This document shows, one piece after another, positions 53,506 through 60,689 of a DNA stretch of 64,000 bases. A model generated the notes under the pieces. The model saw nothing but the letters and a program-made list of their open reading frames with translations, searched no databases and had not been told where the DNA came from. Within the stretch, counting starts at the first letter, position 1. Every line of letters starts with the position of its first letter. The translations under genes were made by a program, and so were the position numbers. Origin of the DNA: Candidatus Polarisedimenticolia bacterium (lineage in GTDB: Bacteria; Acidobacteriota; Polarisedimenticolia; Gp22-AA2; AA152); NCBI GenBank assembly GCA_036004685.1, contig DASYRE010000054.1, forward strand, positions 145,519 to 209,518, read 5' to 3'.

Positions 53506-54543
53506 GTGAATCGACGGCTCTTGGTGCCGTTGCTCTGCGCTCTAGCCGGCGTCGGGCGGGTCGTGGCCGCGGACCAGACCCTGTCGGACGTATTCAAGCG
53601 GGTGAACCCGGCGGTCGTGGAGATCCACACGAGAGACACCGAAGTGGCGCGGGACGGGACGGCCCGGCAGGTCAGCGTCGCGGGCCTCGGGTCGGGCGTG
53701 TTGATCTCGTCCGACGGCAAGATCCTGACCGCCGCCCACGTGGTGCAGACGGCCGACGCGATCGAAGTCGAGTTCCTGAACGGGGAGAAGCTCAGGGCCA
53801 GGGTCGTGTCCTCAGAGCCGACGGCGGACGTGGCCCTGCTTCAACTGGAGCGTCCGCCTCGCGAGCCTTCCGTGGCGAAGATCGGTGATTCAGACGCCGT
53901 CGAGATCGGCGATCAGATACTCGTGGTCGGCGCTCCCCTGGGGGTCAGCCACACGCTGACGGTCGGGTACATCAGCGGACGCCGGAAGCCGAACGCCACC
54001 TTCGGCGGCATGTCACGGGCGGAATTCTTCCAGACGGACGCGGCGATCAACCCGGGGAACTCCGGGGGGCCGATGTTCGACATGCAAGGCGACGTCATCG
54101 GGCTGGTCAGCTATAACTTGTCCCAGTCGGGTGGATCGGAAGGATTGGGATTCGCGATCACCTCCAGGGTCGCGAGCCAGCTCATGCTGGAAGAGAAGTC
54201 CTTCTGGAGCGGGGTCGACGGCTACCTGCTCTCGGGGGATCTGGCGCGGGTGTTCAACGTCCCGCCGCCCGGCATCGGATTGCTGGTGCAGCGGATCGCC
54301 TCCGGCTCCCCGGCCCAGCGGATCGGCCTGAAGGCGGGGACCATCCCGGCGTCCATAGGCAACGACGAGCTGCTCGTGGGCGGGGATATCGTTCTCGCCA
54401 TCCAGGGAATCCCTCTCACCGAGCCCGACGACTTCGTCAAGGCGAGGCAGAAGCTCGTCGAGATGCGTCCCGGGGACCTGGCCACGGTGACCGTGCTTCG
54501 CGGCGGCAAGACGATCACGCTTACGACCTCCTTCCCGCGTTGA
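53506..54543 (+). CDS. HtrA/Do-like periplasmic serine protease
   Basis: A 345-residue trypsin-fold protease with a signal peptide (LLVPLLCALAGVGRVVAA), starting at GTG with GAGGAGG upstream. The catalytic triad is visible: His in ILTAAHVVQ, Asp in PTADVALLQLE and Ser in INPGNSGGPMFDMQGDVIGL. A single PDZ domain follows (GIGLLVQRIASGSPAQRIGL and DDFVKARQKL). It has one PDZ like DegS rather than two like DegP. It would degrade or sense misfolded envelope proteins. Confidence 0.92.
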   Translation: MNRRLLVPLLCALAGVGRVVAADQTLSDVFKRVNPAVVEIHTRDTEVARDGTARQVSVAGLGSGVLISSDGKILTAAHVVQTADAIEVEFLNGEKLRARVVSSEPTADVALLQLERPPREPSVAKIGDSDAVEIGDQILVVGAPLGVSHTLTVGYISGRRKPNATFGGMSRAEFFQTDAAINPGNSGGPMFDMQGDVIGLVSYNLSQSGGSEGLGFAITSRVASQLMLEEKSFWSGVDGYLLSGDLARVFNVPPPGIGLLVQRIASGSPAQRIGLKAGTIPASIGNDELLVGGDIVLAIQGIPLTEPDDFVKARQKLVEMRPGDLATVTVLRGGKTITLTTSFPR

Positions 54544-54599
54544 TCTGCCAAATTGAGGCTCTCGGAAGCGCTGCCCCGGCCCTGAAGGCATCGCTGAAA

Positions 54600-54930
54600 T
54601 GATTCGTGCTCGGCGTCGAGCCGGCGCCGCCATGGACGCGAACCCTCGGCGCCGGACGAAGGCTACCCGCAGTCGCGGCGCGAGCCAGAGCGGCACGTAG
54701 GCGCCGGGAAAGACCCAGACGAATCGGGCGAGAATGACCGTGACGCCGATCAGAAGAGCACTGCCGGTGATTCCCGGCACGGTCTCGATCGCGCGCTTCA
54801 GGCGATCCGGGATCTCGAACCCGGTGTAGAGGAACAAGAGGGCGTTGAGCAGAAACGTGAGCTGCTCCCAGGAGGAATACAGCTCGACCCGGCTCTCCGG
54901 CCCGGAGTTCTCGCACGGGGCCCGTTTCAT
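54600..54930 (-). pseudogene. Remnant of a CPA1-type Na+/H+ antiporter
   Basis: The frame beginning at the ATG at 54930 encodes SRVELYSSWEQLTFLLNALL and then FLYTGFEIPDRL and VILARFVWVFPGAYVPLWLA. This matches the middle of NhaP/CPA1 antiporters, with the WE-x-L-x-FLLN-x-LLF and TRFVWVFP patterns. The N-terminal ~250 residues and the C-terminal domain expected of a ~500-residue antiporter are missing, and after about residue 86 the similarity ends. The fragment starts at the stop of dps in an ATGA overlap, probably by chance after a deletion. Confidence 0.65.
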
Positions 54931-55409
54931 CGTTCCGACTGCGCGTGCGCCTCGACGAACCAGAGGTCCTTGTCGACGCTGCGCGATATCTCGGTGCAGA
55001 TGTCGGCGGTGTCTTTGTCGCCGATCTCGTCGGCCCGATTGATCCCCTGGCGAATCGCCTCGCCGAAGTAGGCCAGGCTGCGCGACAGGGCCTCGACGTG
55101 CTCCTTACCCTCGGCGATCGTGAGCGAGTATTCTGGAAGTTGCGACCGCTTCGCCACGGCGCGGACGGTCCCCTCCGCCGTGCCGCCGAGCTGCAGAATC
55201 CGCTCGGCGATCAGATCGGCGTACTCGCCGGCATGCTCGTACACCTTGTCGAATAGCTCGTGGAGCGCGATGAAGCTCGGACCCTTCACGTTCCAGTGCG
55301 CCTGCTTGGCGTGCGTCACGAGATCGACGGCTTCCGCGAGGCGCTCCTGAAGAAGATTGGCGACCTGAATGCGGACCTTCTCGGAAAGATCGTTCTTCGT
55401 CCTGTGCAT
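54927..55409 (-). CDS. dps: Dps family ferritin-like DNA-protection/iron-storage protein
   Basis: A 160-residue protein. The ferroxidase segment THAKQAHWNVKGPSFIALHE followed by LFDKVYEHAGEYADLIAERI supplies the His and Asp/Glu ligands at the dimer interface. The C-terminus DLWFVEAHAQSER fits. Dodecamers oxidise Fe(II) with hydrogen peroxide and store iron; the Lys-rich N-terminus (MHRTKNDLSEKVRIQ) may aid DNA contact. An inverted repeat overlaps the likely promoter, consistent with peroxide or iron control. Confidence 0.94.
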   Translation of the reverse strand: MHRTKNDLSEKVRIQVANLLQERLAEAVDLVTHAKQAHWNVKGPSFIALHELFDKVYEHAGEYADLIAERILQLGGTAEGTVRAVAKRSQLPEYSLTIAEGKEHVEALSRSLAYFGEAIRQGINRADEIGDKDTADICTEISRSVDKDLWFVEAHAQSER

Positions 55410-55456
55410 GCTGCGTCTCCCCTCGGGCCCGGGGCCCGGATCGCGGTGGGTCGTAA

Positions 55457-55487
55457 GGCTGTTCGAAACGTCTTTATTCTAACAGCC
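55457..55487 (-). promoter_or_regulatory. Inverted repeat around the likely dps -10 box
   Basis: A perfect 7-bp inverted repeat, GGCTGTT/AACAGCC, flanks a 17-base centre. On the minus strand it includes TAGAAT (55481-55476), a good -10 box facing dps. A repressor bound here would block transcription. No clear -35 is present, suggesting activation or another sigma factor. Confidence 0.4.
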
Positions 55488-55704
55488 GTCGACGTGGTGG
55501 CTGGAGTTTTGTTTGCAACTGCCTTGCTGGTGCCGCAGCGAGTCCTCATTGGCGGAGACCTCCTTGCCCTCGAAGTTGGCCAAGGAGCCGGCGCCGAACA
55601 TTTGCCGGTTTGCCGGACCGCATACGTTCTGACCGGATCCTCCCGGCTTGTGCTGATCCAGATCACCAACGATCGCATCGCCGCTCTGAGCGGCAGGAGG
55701 AATT

Positions 55705-55845
55705 GTGGCTGGTCGCCGGTCCCTCGGCGGGTGTGTGATCTTGCTCGTTCTGCTCTCGCAGACGCATTCGTCCGGCGCCATGCAGCAGGCTCGCGGAGGA
55801 GCCCAGACGATCGCCGTTCGTACGGCCGATGTGGACGGACAATGA
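55705..55845 (+). CDS. Small secreted-type peptide with a perfect ribosome-binding site
   Basis: A 46-residue ORF from GTG. AGGAGGAATT directly precedes the GTG, among the strongest ribosome sites in the window. The peptide begins (M)AGRRSLGGCVILLVLLSQTH, a short basic n-region plus hydrophobic core like a signal peptide or lipoprotein leader, and ends RTADVDGQ. It may be an intact micropeptide or the surviving N-terminus of a decayed exported protein. The stop overlaps an ATG (ATGA), but the following 37-codon frame has no recognisable content. The remainder of the 55410-55973 gap shows no gene. Confidence 0.4.
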   Translation: MAGRRSLGGCVILLVLLSQTHSSGAMQQARGGAQTIAVRTADVDGQ

Positions 55846-55973
55846 GCGCCATGTCGATCCGGCGGACCCTCCAAGAACGCCCGATCCCCTCCGTCCGGAG
55901 CCGCTATGATCCACCTTCGGCGTCGATCCCGCGCACAAGTCGGCCATGCGATTGAAGCATTGAGAAAACGGCG

Positions 55974-56975
55974 ATGAGCGGACCTCGCAAGATCCAGATT
56001 GTGGGCGCGCTCCTGGCGGCTCTCCTGGGCCCGCTCCTGACGAAGGCGGCGCCCCCGAAGCCGGCGCCGACTCCTCCGGGAAGTTTTTCGTTCGCCGCTC
56101 TCGGGGACGCCCCCTACTACGCTTGGGAAGAGATCCAATTCTCCCTGATCCTCCGGGAGCTGCAGGCCAACGATCTGGCCTGGGTGCTGCACGTCGGCGA
56201 CATCTTCTGGCACCCCTGCAGCGACGGCATGTACCGGGCGGCTCTCGGGCGGTTCAACCGGCTGCGACACCCGGTGATCTATACGCCGGGAGACAACGAG
56301 TGGGCCGATTGCTGGGAGCGCGGCTCGGGAGGCTTCGCGCCGCGGGAGCGCCTGGCCCGGATACGGCGGATCTTCTTCCCCGATCCGCAACGCAGTCTGG
56401 GAATCAGGCGGCTGCGGCTCCAGTCTCAAGGTGGCGCAGGAGATTACCCCGAGTTCGTCGAGAACGCGCGCTGGTTCCGCGAGGGATTCCTGTTCGCGAC
56501 GTTCGATCTTCCCGGCACCGAGAACGGCATGGCCCCGTTTCCGGGGCGCACCCCTGCCGACGACGTGGCCGCGAAGCGGCGCACGGAAGCGGCCGCGGCG
56601 TGGCTGCGCGAGACGTTCGAGGAGGCGGCGTGCCGGAAGGCGCAGGCGGCGATCGTCGCGTTTCACGCCAATGCCGGTCTCGAGGAGCCGGCCGCCGATC
56701 CCTACCGCATGGCCTATGACCCCTTCCTGGCCGGGCTCGAGAAAGAGGTCGGGAGGTTCGGGGGGCCCGTCCTCGTGGTCCACGGCGACGGGCACGAGTA
56801 CGTCGTCGACCATCCGCTTGTGAGCCGCGCCACCGGCCGGCGATTGACCAATCTCACCCGGGTCCAGGTTCCGGGCTCGCCCGAGGTCGGCTGGGTCCGC
56901 ATCGTCGTGACTCCCGGGGCGGCGCAGCCGTTCGCGTTCGAAAAGCACGTCCTGCCGCGCTGGAAATACTGGTAG
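55974..56975 (+). CDS. Secreted calcineurin-like metallophosphoesterase
   Basis: A 333-residue exported protein with signal peptide (IQIVGALLAALLGPLLTKAA). Metallophosphatase ligand motifs appear in the expected order: FAALGDAPYYAW (an altered first motif, GDAPY), WVLHVGDIFWH (GD), IYTPGDNEWADCW (GDNE), IVAFHANAG and LVVHGDGHEY (GDGH). It probably binds two metals and hydrolyses a phosphomonoester or diester in the periplasm; the substrate is unknown. The insert ENGMAPFPGRTPADDVAAKR is long compared with standard family members. Confidence 0.82.
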   Translation: MSGPRKIQIVGALLAALLGPLLTKAAPPKPAPTPPGSFSFAALGDAPYYAWEEIQFSLILRELQANDLAWVLHVGDIFWHPCSDGMYRAALGRFNRLRHPVIYTPGDNEWADCWERGSGGFAPRERLARIRRIFFPDPQRSLGIRRLRLQSQGGAGDYPEFVENARWFREGFLFATFDLPGTENGMAPFPGRTPADDVAAKRRTEAAAAWLRETFEEAACRKAQAAIVAFHANAGLEEPAADPYRMAYDPFLAGLEKEVGRFGGPVLVVHGDGHEYVVDHPLVSRATGRRLTNLTRVQVPGSPEVGWVRIVVTPGAAQPFAFEKHVLPRWKYW

Positions 56976-57098
56976 CTCTTGGCCGGGCGGCTTCCTGACA
57001 CGCCGCCCTCTCCGCCCCTTCAGGAAACTCGCTCCGAAGGATTCGGATCCAGGCGCTCCTCTAACCTCGTGTGAGGCCTTTTGAAGGAGGAGCGCGCG

Positions 57099-58004
57099 AT
57101 GCGTCGATCCCTGACCCGGTACCTGCCCGGATTTCGTCATGCGGACGGCCCGGCGAGGCACACCGTCTGCACCCTGATCCTCGGCCTCGGCACGCTGGCG
57201 TCCGTGGGCAGTCCCGCGTGCGGTGGTCCGTCCGAGACGCCGCCCCGCCTGGAGGATCGCGGCGGCTCGATTCCCACGTCGCAGTTCGGCACGTACGTCC
57301 GCCGCGGCGAGTTTCTCGTCTATCCCTTCTACGAATACACCTCCACCGGCGACGCCGAGTACGTTCCCAGCGAGCTGGGATTCACCGGCAATCAGGAGTT
57401 TTTCGGAAAGCTCAAGGAGAACGAGGCCTTGATCTTCCTGGCTTACGGCTTCTCGGATCGGGTCGCCCTGGAGTTCGAAGCGGCCCTTTGGGCGTCGGCG
57501 GAGCTTACGAAAGCGCCCGAGGATCTTTCCGGCGTCCCGGATCGCCTCAAGGAGTCGGGCCTCGGGGACGTGGAGTCCCAGCTGCGCTGGGTCTGGTCGC
57601 CGGAGACGGCGACGCGGCCGCTGCTCTACAGCTTCTGGGAAGTGGTCTTTCCGCTGCAGAAGAGCAAGGTGCTTCTTGGGACCCAGGACTGGGAGACCGA
57701 GCTGGGATTCGGCGCGGTGAGGGGTTACGGCTGGGGGACGATCAATGGCCGGATCTCGATGAAATACGACCGGGAAGACGGGCAGGTTGAGGTCGGGGAA
57801 TATGCATTCGAATACCTGAAACGGACATCCCCGCGCTGGCGCTGGGTCGCGACTCTGGAAGGCGAGGACGACGAATTGAGCCTGATCGGCGAAGCGCAGC
57901 TCACGATCGGGAGGCATGCGTTCGTGAAGCTGAATTGCGGCTTCGGCGTGACCAGGAAGGCCCCCGATTTCGCCCCCGAAGTGGGAATCTTGTTCACCTT
58001 TTGA
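57099..58004 (+). CDS. Putative outer-membrane beta-barrel protein
   Basis: A 301-residue protein starting at an ATG with GAAGGAGGAG upstream; an earlier in-frame ATG at 57081 is inside that site. A hydrophobic segment (TVCTLILGLGTLASVGSPAC) ends in a lipobox-like Cys (SPAC). The mature part alternates polar and hydrophobic residues in amphipathic strands (RRGEFLVYPFYEYTSTGDAE; LLYSFWEVVFPLQKS) and ends with a terminal Phe (EVGILFTF), as for outer-membrane barrels. No specific function is recognised. Confidence 0.7.
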   Translation: MRRSLTRYLPGFRHADGPARHTVCTLILGLGTLASVGSPACGGPSETPPRLEDRGGSIPTSQFGTYVRRGEFLVYPFYEYTSTGDAEYVPSELGFTGNQEFFGKLKENEALIFLAYGFSDRVALEFEAALWASAELTKAPEDLSGVPDRLKESGLGDVESQLRWVWSPETATRPLLYSFWEVVFPLQKSKVLLGTQDWETELGFGAVRGYGWGTINGRISMKYDREDGQVEVGEYAFEYLKRTSPRWRWVATLEGEDDELSLIGEAQLTIGRHAFVKLNCGFGVTRKAPDFAPEVGILFTF

Positions 58005-58068
58005 TCGACAAGGGCGGAGCGGGGTGCGGGAGCCCCGAGGAATGATCGGGACTCCGGGAACCTGGCGC

Positions 58069-58236
58069 TAGTGTTGCGTTTCGGAAATCATGTTAACACC
58101 GAGGTCGCCGAGGCGCCCGGATCGCAAGGCGCGCCAGAGCGTCGCGTACCCAAGGCGGTACGCAAGCGAAGCGCAACGCGGCGAGCCGGGATGGATCGGG
58201 GGCCGAATGTAACATGATTTTTGAGACGCGACACTA
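58069..58236. mobile_element. MITE-like element, copy D
   Basis: A 164-bp element between TA dinucleotides, both in CTAG, in reverse orientation to copies A and B and very similar to them when reverse-complemented. The left end is TAGTGTTGCGTTTCGGAAAT and the right end, reverse-complemented, TAGTGTCGCGTCTCAAAAAT. The right TA belongs to the TAG stop of the FHA gene on the minus strand. Removal of the element and one TA keeps that stop. Confidence 0.8.
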
Positions 58237-58644
58237 GGCGGCGTTCTGGGTCCGGGCGCGGGCGCGGCCGGTGACCAGGAGGAGGCGGTGGCTGCCGACC
58301 TCGATCTCGTCGAGGTTCTTCAGCCGCTGGGCGACGTTCGGGGCGAGACGGCGTCCGTTGACGAAGGTGCCGTTCCGGCTGCCGGGGTCGAGAATCGTGC
58401 AGACCGGGCCCTCGATCCGAATCCGGCAGTGGACCTTGCTGATCAACTCGTCCTCGATCGCGAAGTGACTTCCCTCCCCGCGGCCGAGGATCGTCTCGGG
58501 GCGGGCGATCCGGTGGATGCCCGCCGGGTCGTCCCCGTCGATCACCACGAGCGCGAAGACGTAGGGCGCCCCGAACGGGGGATGCCGCTTCACGCCGCTC
58601 GCCGTCCTGGCCGCCGCTTCCAAGGAGTCGTTCGCTGGAGACAT
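58234..58644 (-). CDS. FHA-domain protein
   Basis: A 136-residue protein that is almost entirely one forkhead-associated domain (residues ~40-125). The phosphothreonine-binding residues are present in TILGRGEGSHFAIEDELISK, VHCRI and DPGSRNGTFVNGRRL. It should bind pThr peptides made by a Ser/Thr kinase. No kinase is adjacent. There is no ribosome site before the ATG, and the promoter position predicts a leaderless mRNA. The stop codon overlaps element D. Confidence 0.88.
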   Translation of the reverse strand: MSPANDSLEAAARTASGVKRHPPFGAPYVFALVVIDGDDPAGIHRIARPETILGRGEGSHFAIEDELISKVHCRIRIEGPVCTILDPGSRNGTFVNGRRLAPNVAQRLKNLDEIEVGSHRLLLVTGRARARTQNAA

Positions 58645-58648
58645 ATTA

Positions 58649-58679
58649 ATAATGTTGGGGCGGGAAGCGCGGCTGTCAA
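58649..58679 (-). promoter_or_regulatory. Promoter of the FHA gene, predicting a leaderless transcript
   Basis: On the minus strand a perfect TTGACA (58679-58674) is followed after 19 bases by CATTAT (58654-58649). Transcription would start within one or two bases of the ATG at 58644. No Shine-Dalgarno sequence is present. Confidence 0.5.
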
Positions 58680-58723
58680 GCGTTTCCTCGCCAAGGGCCG
58701 TTACGAAAATGAGATCCCCGGGG

Positions 58724-58756
58724 CAAAAAGAAAGGGGGCCGGCGAAACCGGCCCCC
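58724..58756 (-). terminator. Rho-independent terminator after the fibronectin-like gene
   Basis: On the minus strand a 9-bp GC stem GGGGGCCGG/CCGGCCCCC with a 5-base loop is followed by TTTCTTTTT. It lies about 20 bases after the stop of the gene ending at 58778. Confidence 0.85.
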
Positions 58757-58777
58757 GGGCTGCGGCTTCGGGTGTCT

Positions 58778-59467
58778 CTACTCGGTCGAGAAGGTTCCTT
58801 CCGTGATGGTCTGATTTCCGCTGACGTCGATCGCCAGGACTTCGAACGGATGCGCGCCCCGGGAAAGGGACCGGACGAATTCCGGCGGCAGCGTCACCTC
58901 CCGGCCGGTAGCGGGAAGGGTCACGGCGAACGGGTCGACGAGAACCTGATATCCGACGATCTGGATCTTCCGGTTGGGGAAACCGGCCGGCGGGGCGGTG
59001 ACCTCCTCCCAGCGGATCACGATCGACTCACCGTTGACCTCCGAGGAAACCACCGGTCCGGCGGGGACGGCGTGACTGAGGACGCCCGTCGCCGAGATCC
59101 GGGTCCCGCCGACCGTCAGGCCGCTGAACTTGTATTGCCCCTCCGGGAACAGCGCCAGGAGCTGATCGAGGGGGAAATCGTCCAACGACGGCTCGGCGCC
59201 TTCGAAGAACAGCTCCGTCAGTCCCAGCTGGGCGTAGGGCCCCTTGCCGGCGAGATCGAAGATCGTGGTCCCGGCGGGGTTGACGATCTTCAGCGTCTTC
59301 CAGTCCTCGCCGTCGAGAGAAACGTGGAATCCCAGGTCGTTGGCCGAGGAGTTGTATTCGATGTAGATCCGCGAGATGGGGAATTTCGCCGCCCAGCTTG
59401 GCGCCGCCAGTCCCAAGGCGAGCGCCCCGAGCAGGACCAGTCGCAGCGGAAGCCTGGTTTTCAACAT
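58778..59467 (-). CDS. Secreted protein with fibronectin-III-like C-terminal part
   Basis: A 229-residue exported protein. GGAGGGAC lies 6 bases before the ATG at 59467, and the signal peptide is PLRLVLLGALALGLAAPSWA. The mature N-terminal half (ISRIYIEYNSSANDLGFHVS, FDLAGKGPYAQLGLTELFFE) is unrecognised. The second half (GPVVSSEVNGESIVIRWEEV, then GYQVLVDP and HPFEVLAIDVSGNQT) looks like a fibronectin type III domain. Function unknown; a strong terminator follows, so it is a monocistronic unit. Confidence 0.72.
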   Translation of the reverse strand: MLKTRLPLRLVLLGALALGLAAPSWAAKFPISRIYIEYNSSANDLGFHVSLDGEDWKTLKIVNPAGTTIFDLAGKGPYAQLGLTELFFEGAEPSLDDFPLDQLLALFPEGQYKFSGLTVGGTRISATGVLSHAVPAGPVVSSEVNGESIVIRWEEVTAPPAGFPNRKIQIVGYQVLVDPFAVTLPATGREVTLPPEFVRSLSRGAHPFEVLAIDVSGNQTITEGTFSTE

Positions 59468-59696
59468 GCCTGTCCCTCCTGTGGGAAGCCCATCCGGCCG
59501 GATCTCAGGACTTCCCGTGTTGGATGGTCCTCCCGCGCTCGACACCGATCCCGCCGGGGACCCCCGGGGGTTGCGGGAGACTCTCACTTCGTTAGAGTCG
59601 CGCCCCGGAGGGGATCCTTCGCGCCGATTCAGGGCCTCCGGGGGGCCGGCGCGGGAGGGGGGTGGGCCGAATCTTGCCGGAGATCATGAGGACCGG

Positions 59697-60611
59697 CTAG
59701 AGCCTTCCCTGGCTCTTCAGGAAAGTGCCGCGCGCCAGCTCGTCGAACGCCTGGCGGAGCTGCTCCTGGGTGTTCATGACGATCGGGCCGTACCAGGCGA
59801 CCGGCTCCGCGAGCGGCTTGCCGGAAACGAGCAGAAACCGCATCCCTTCCTCGCCGGCTTCGACGGTCACTTCGTCGCCGCGATCGAAGAGAACGAGCGA
59901 GCGGTTCTCCGCCTCGGCGGGCGGCGAGGTGTCCGACCACCCGACGCCCTCGGTCGGCACCGCCAGCGGACCCGAGGCATTGCAGATCTTGCCGTGCCCG
60001 GCGAAGACGTAGGCGAAGGCGTGGCGCGTCGTCTCGACGGGCAGCGTCTTCCGCTGGCGGGGAGGAACCGATACGTCGAGATAGACGGGGTCGGCGGCCA
60101 CGCCGTCCACGGGGCCCTTCGTGCCCCAGAAACTACCGCACACGACGCGGACGAGGGTTCCGTCGTCGTCGGTGACGGCCGGAATCTCCGCCGACTTCAC
60201 CTCCTGATAGCGCGGCGAGCTCATCTTGAGCGACGCGGGAAGATTCCCCCAAAGCTGGAATCCGTGCATTCGGCCGCCCGGGTCCCCCTTCGGCATCTCC
60301 TGATGGATGATGCCGCTTCCGGCCGTCATCCACTGCACGTCGCCGGCGGCGATGGCGCCGCGATTGCCCAGGCTGTCGCCGTGCTCCACCGTCCCGGCGA
60401 GAACATAGGTGATCGTCTCGATCCCGCGGTGGGGATGCCAGGGAAAGCCGGCCAGATAGTCTTCGGGACGCTCGTTGCGGAAATCGTCGAGGAGCAAAAA
60501 CGGATCGAAATCGGAGGTGTCGCCGAACCCGAAGGCGCGCCGGAGGTGCACTCCGGCGCCCTCGAGGGTCGGCTTGGCCTTGATCAGCCGCTTGACGGGT
60601 CGAATGGACAT
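59697..60611 (-). CDS. Pirin family protein
   Basis: A 304-residue pirin of the standard length. The metal-binding N-cupin is intact: FPWHPHRGIETITYVLAGTV (His, His) and MTAGSGIIHQEMP (His, Glu). The C-cupin includes AFAYVFAGHGKI and LVLFDRGDEVTVEAGEEGMR, with LVSGKPLAEPVAWYGPIVMN, which is diagnostic of the longer pirin group. It is distinct from the shorter YhhW-like pirin near 24 kb. Possible iron-dependent dioxygenase or redox sensor; substrate not known. Confidence 0.93.
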   Translation of the reverse strand: MSIRPVKRLIKAKPTLEGAGVHLRRAFGFGDTSDFDPFLLLDDFRNERPEDYLAGFPWHPHRGIETITYVLAGTVEHGDSLGNRGAIAAGDVQWMTAGSGIIHQEMPKGDPGGRMHGFQLWGNLPASLKMSSPRYQEVKSAEIPAVTDDDGTLVRVVCGSFWGTKGPVDGVAADPVYLDVSVPPRQRKTLPVETTRHAFAYVFAGHGKICNASGPLAVPTEGVGWSDTSPPAEAENRSLVLFDRGDEVTVEAGEEGMRFLLVSGKPLAEPVAWYGPIVMNTQEQLRQAFDELARGTFLKSQGRL

Positions 60612-60689
60612 GCCGGCCTTCCCTTCATGCCGAGGATGGGATGGAGCGACGACCTGCCCCGCTCGCCGCGGGGAAGCCAGAAACGCTTC

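Noticed and set aside
55479..57917. 812-codon minus-strand open frame
   Set aside because: It lies opposite the phosphoesterase and outer-membrane protein genes, both of which have ribosome sites and recognisable motifs; the reverse frame has none.
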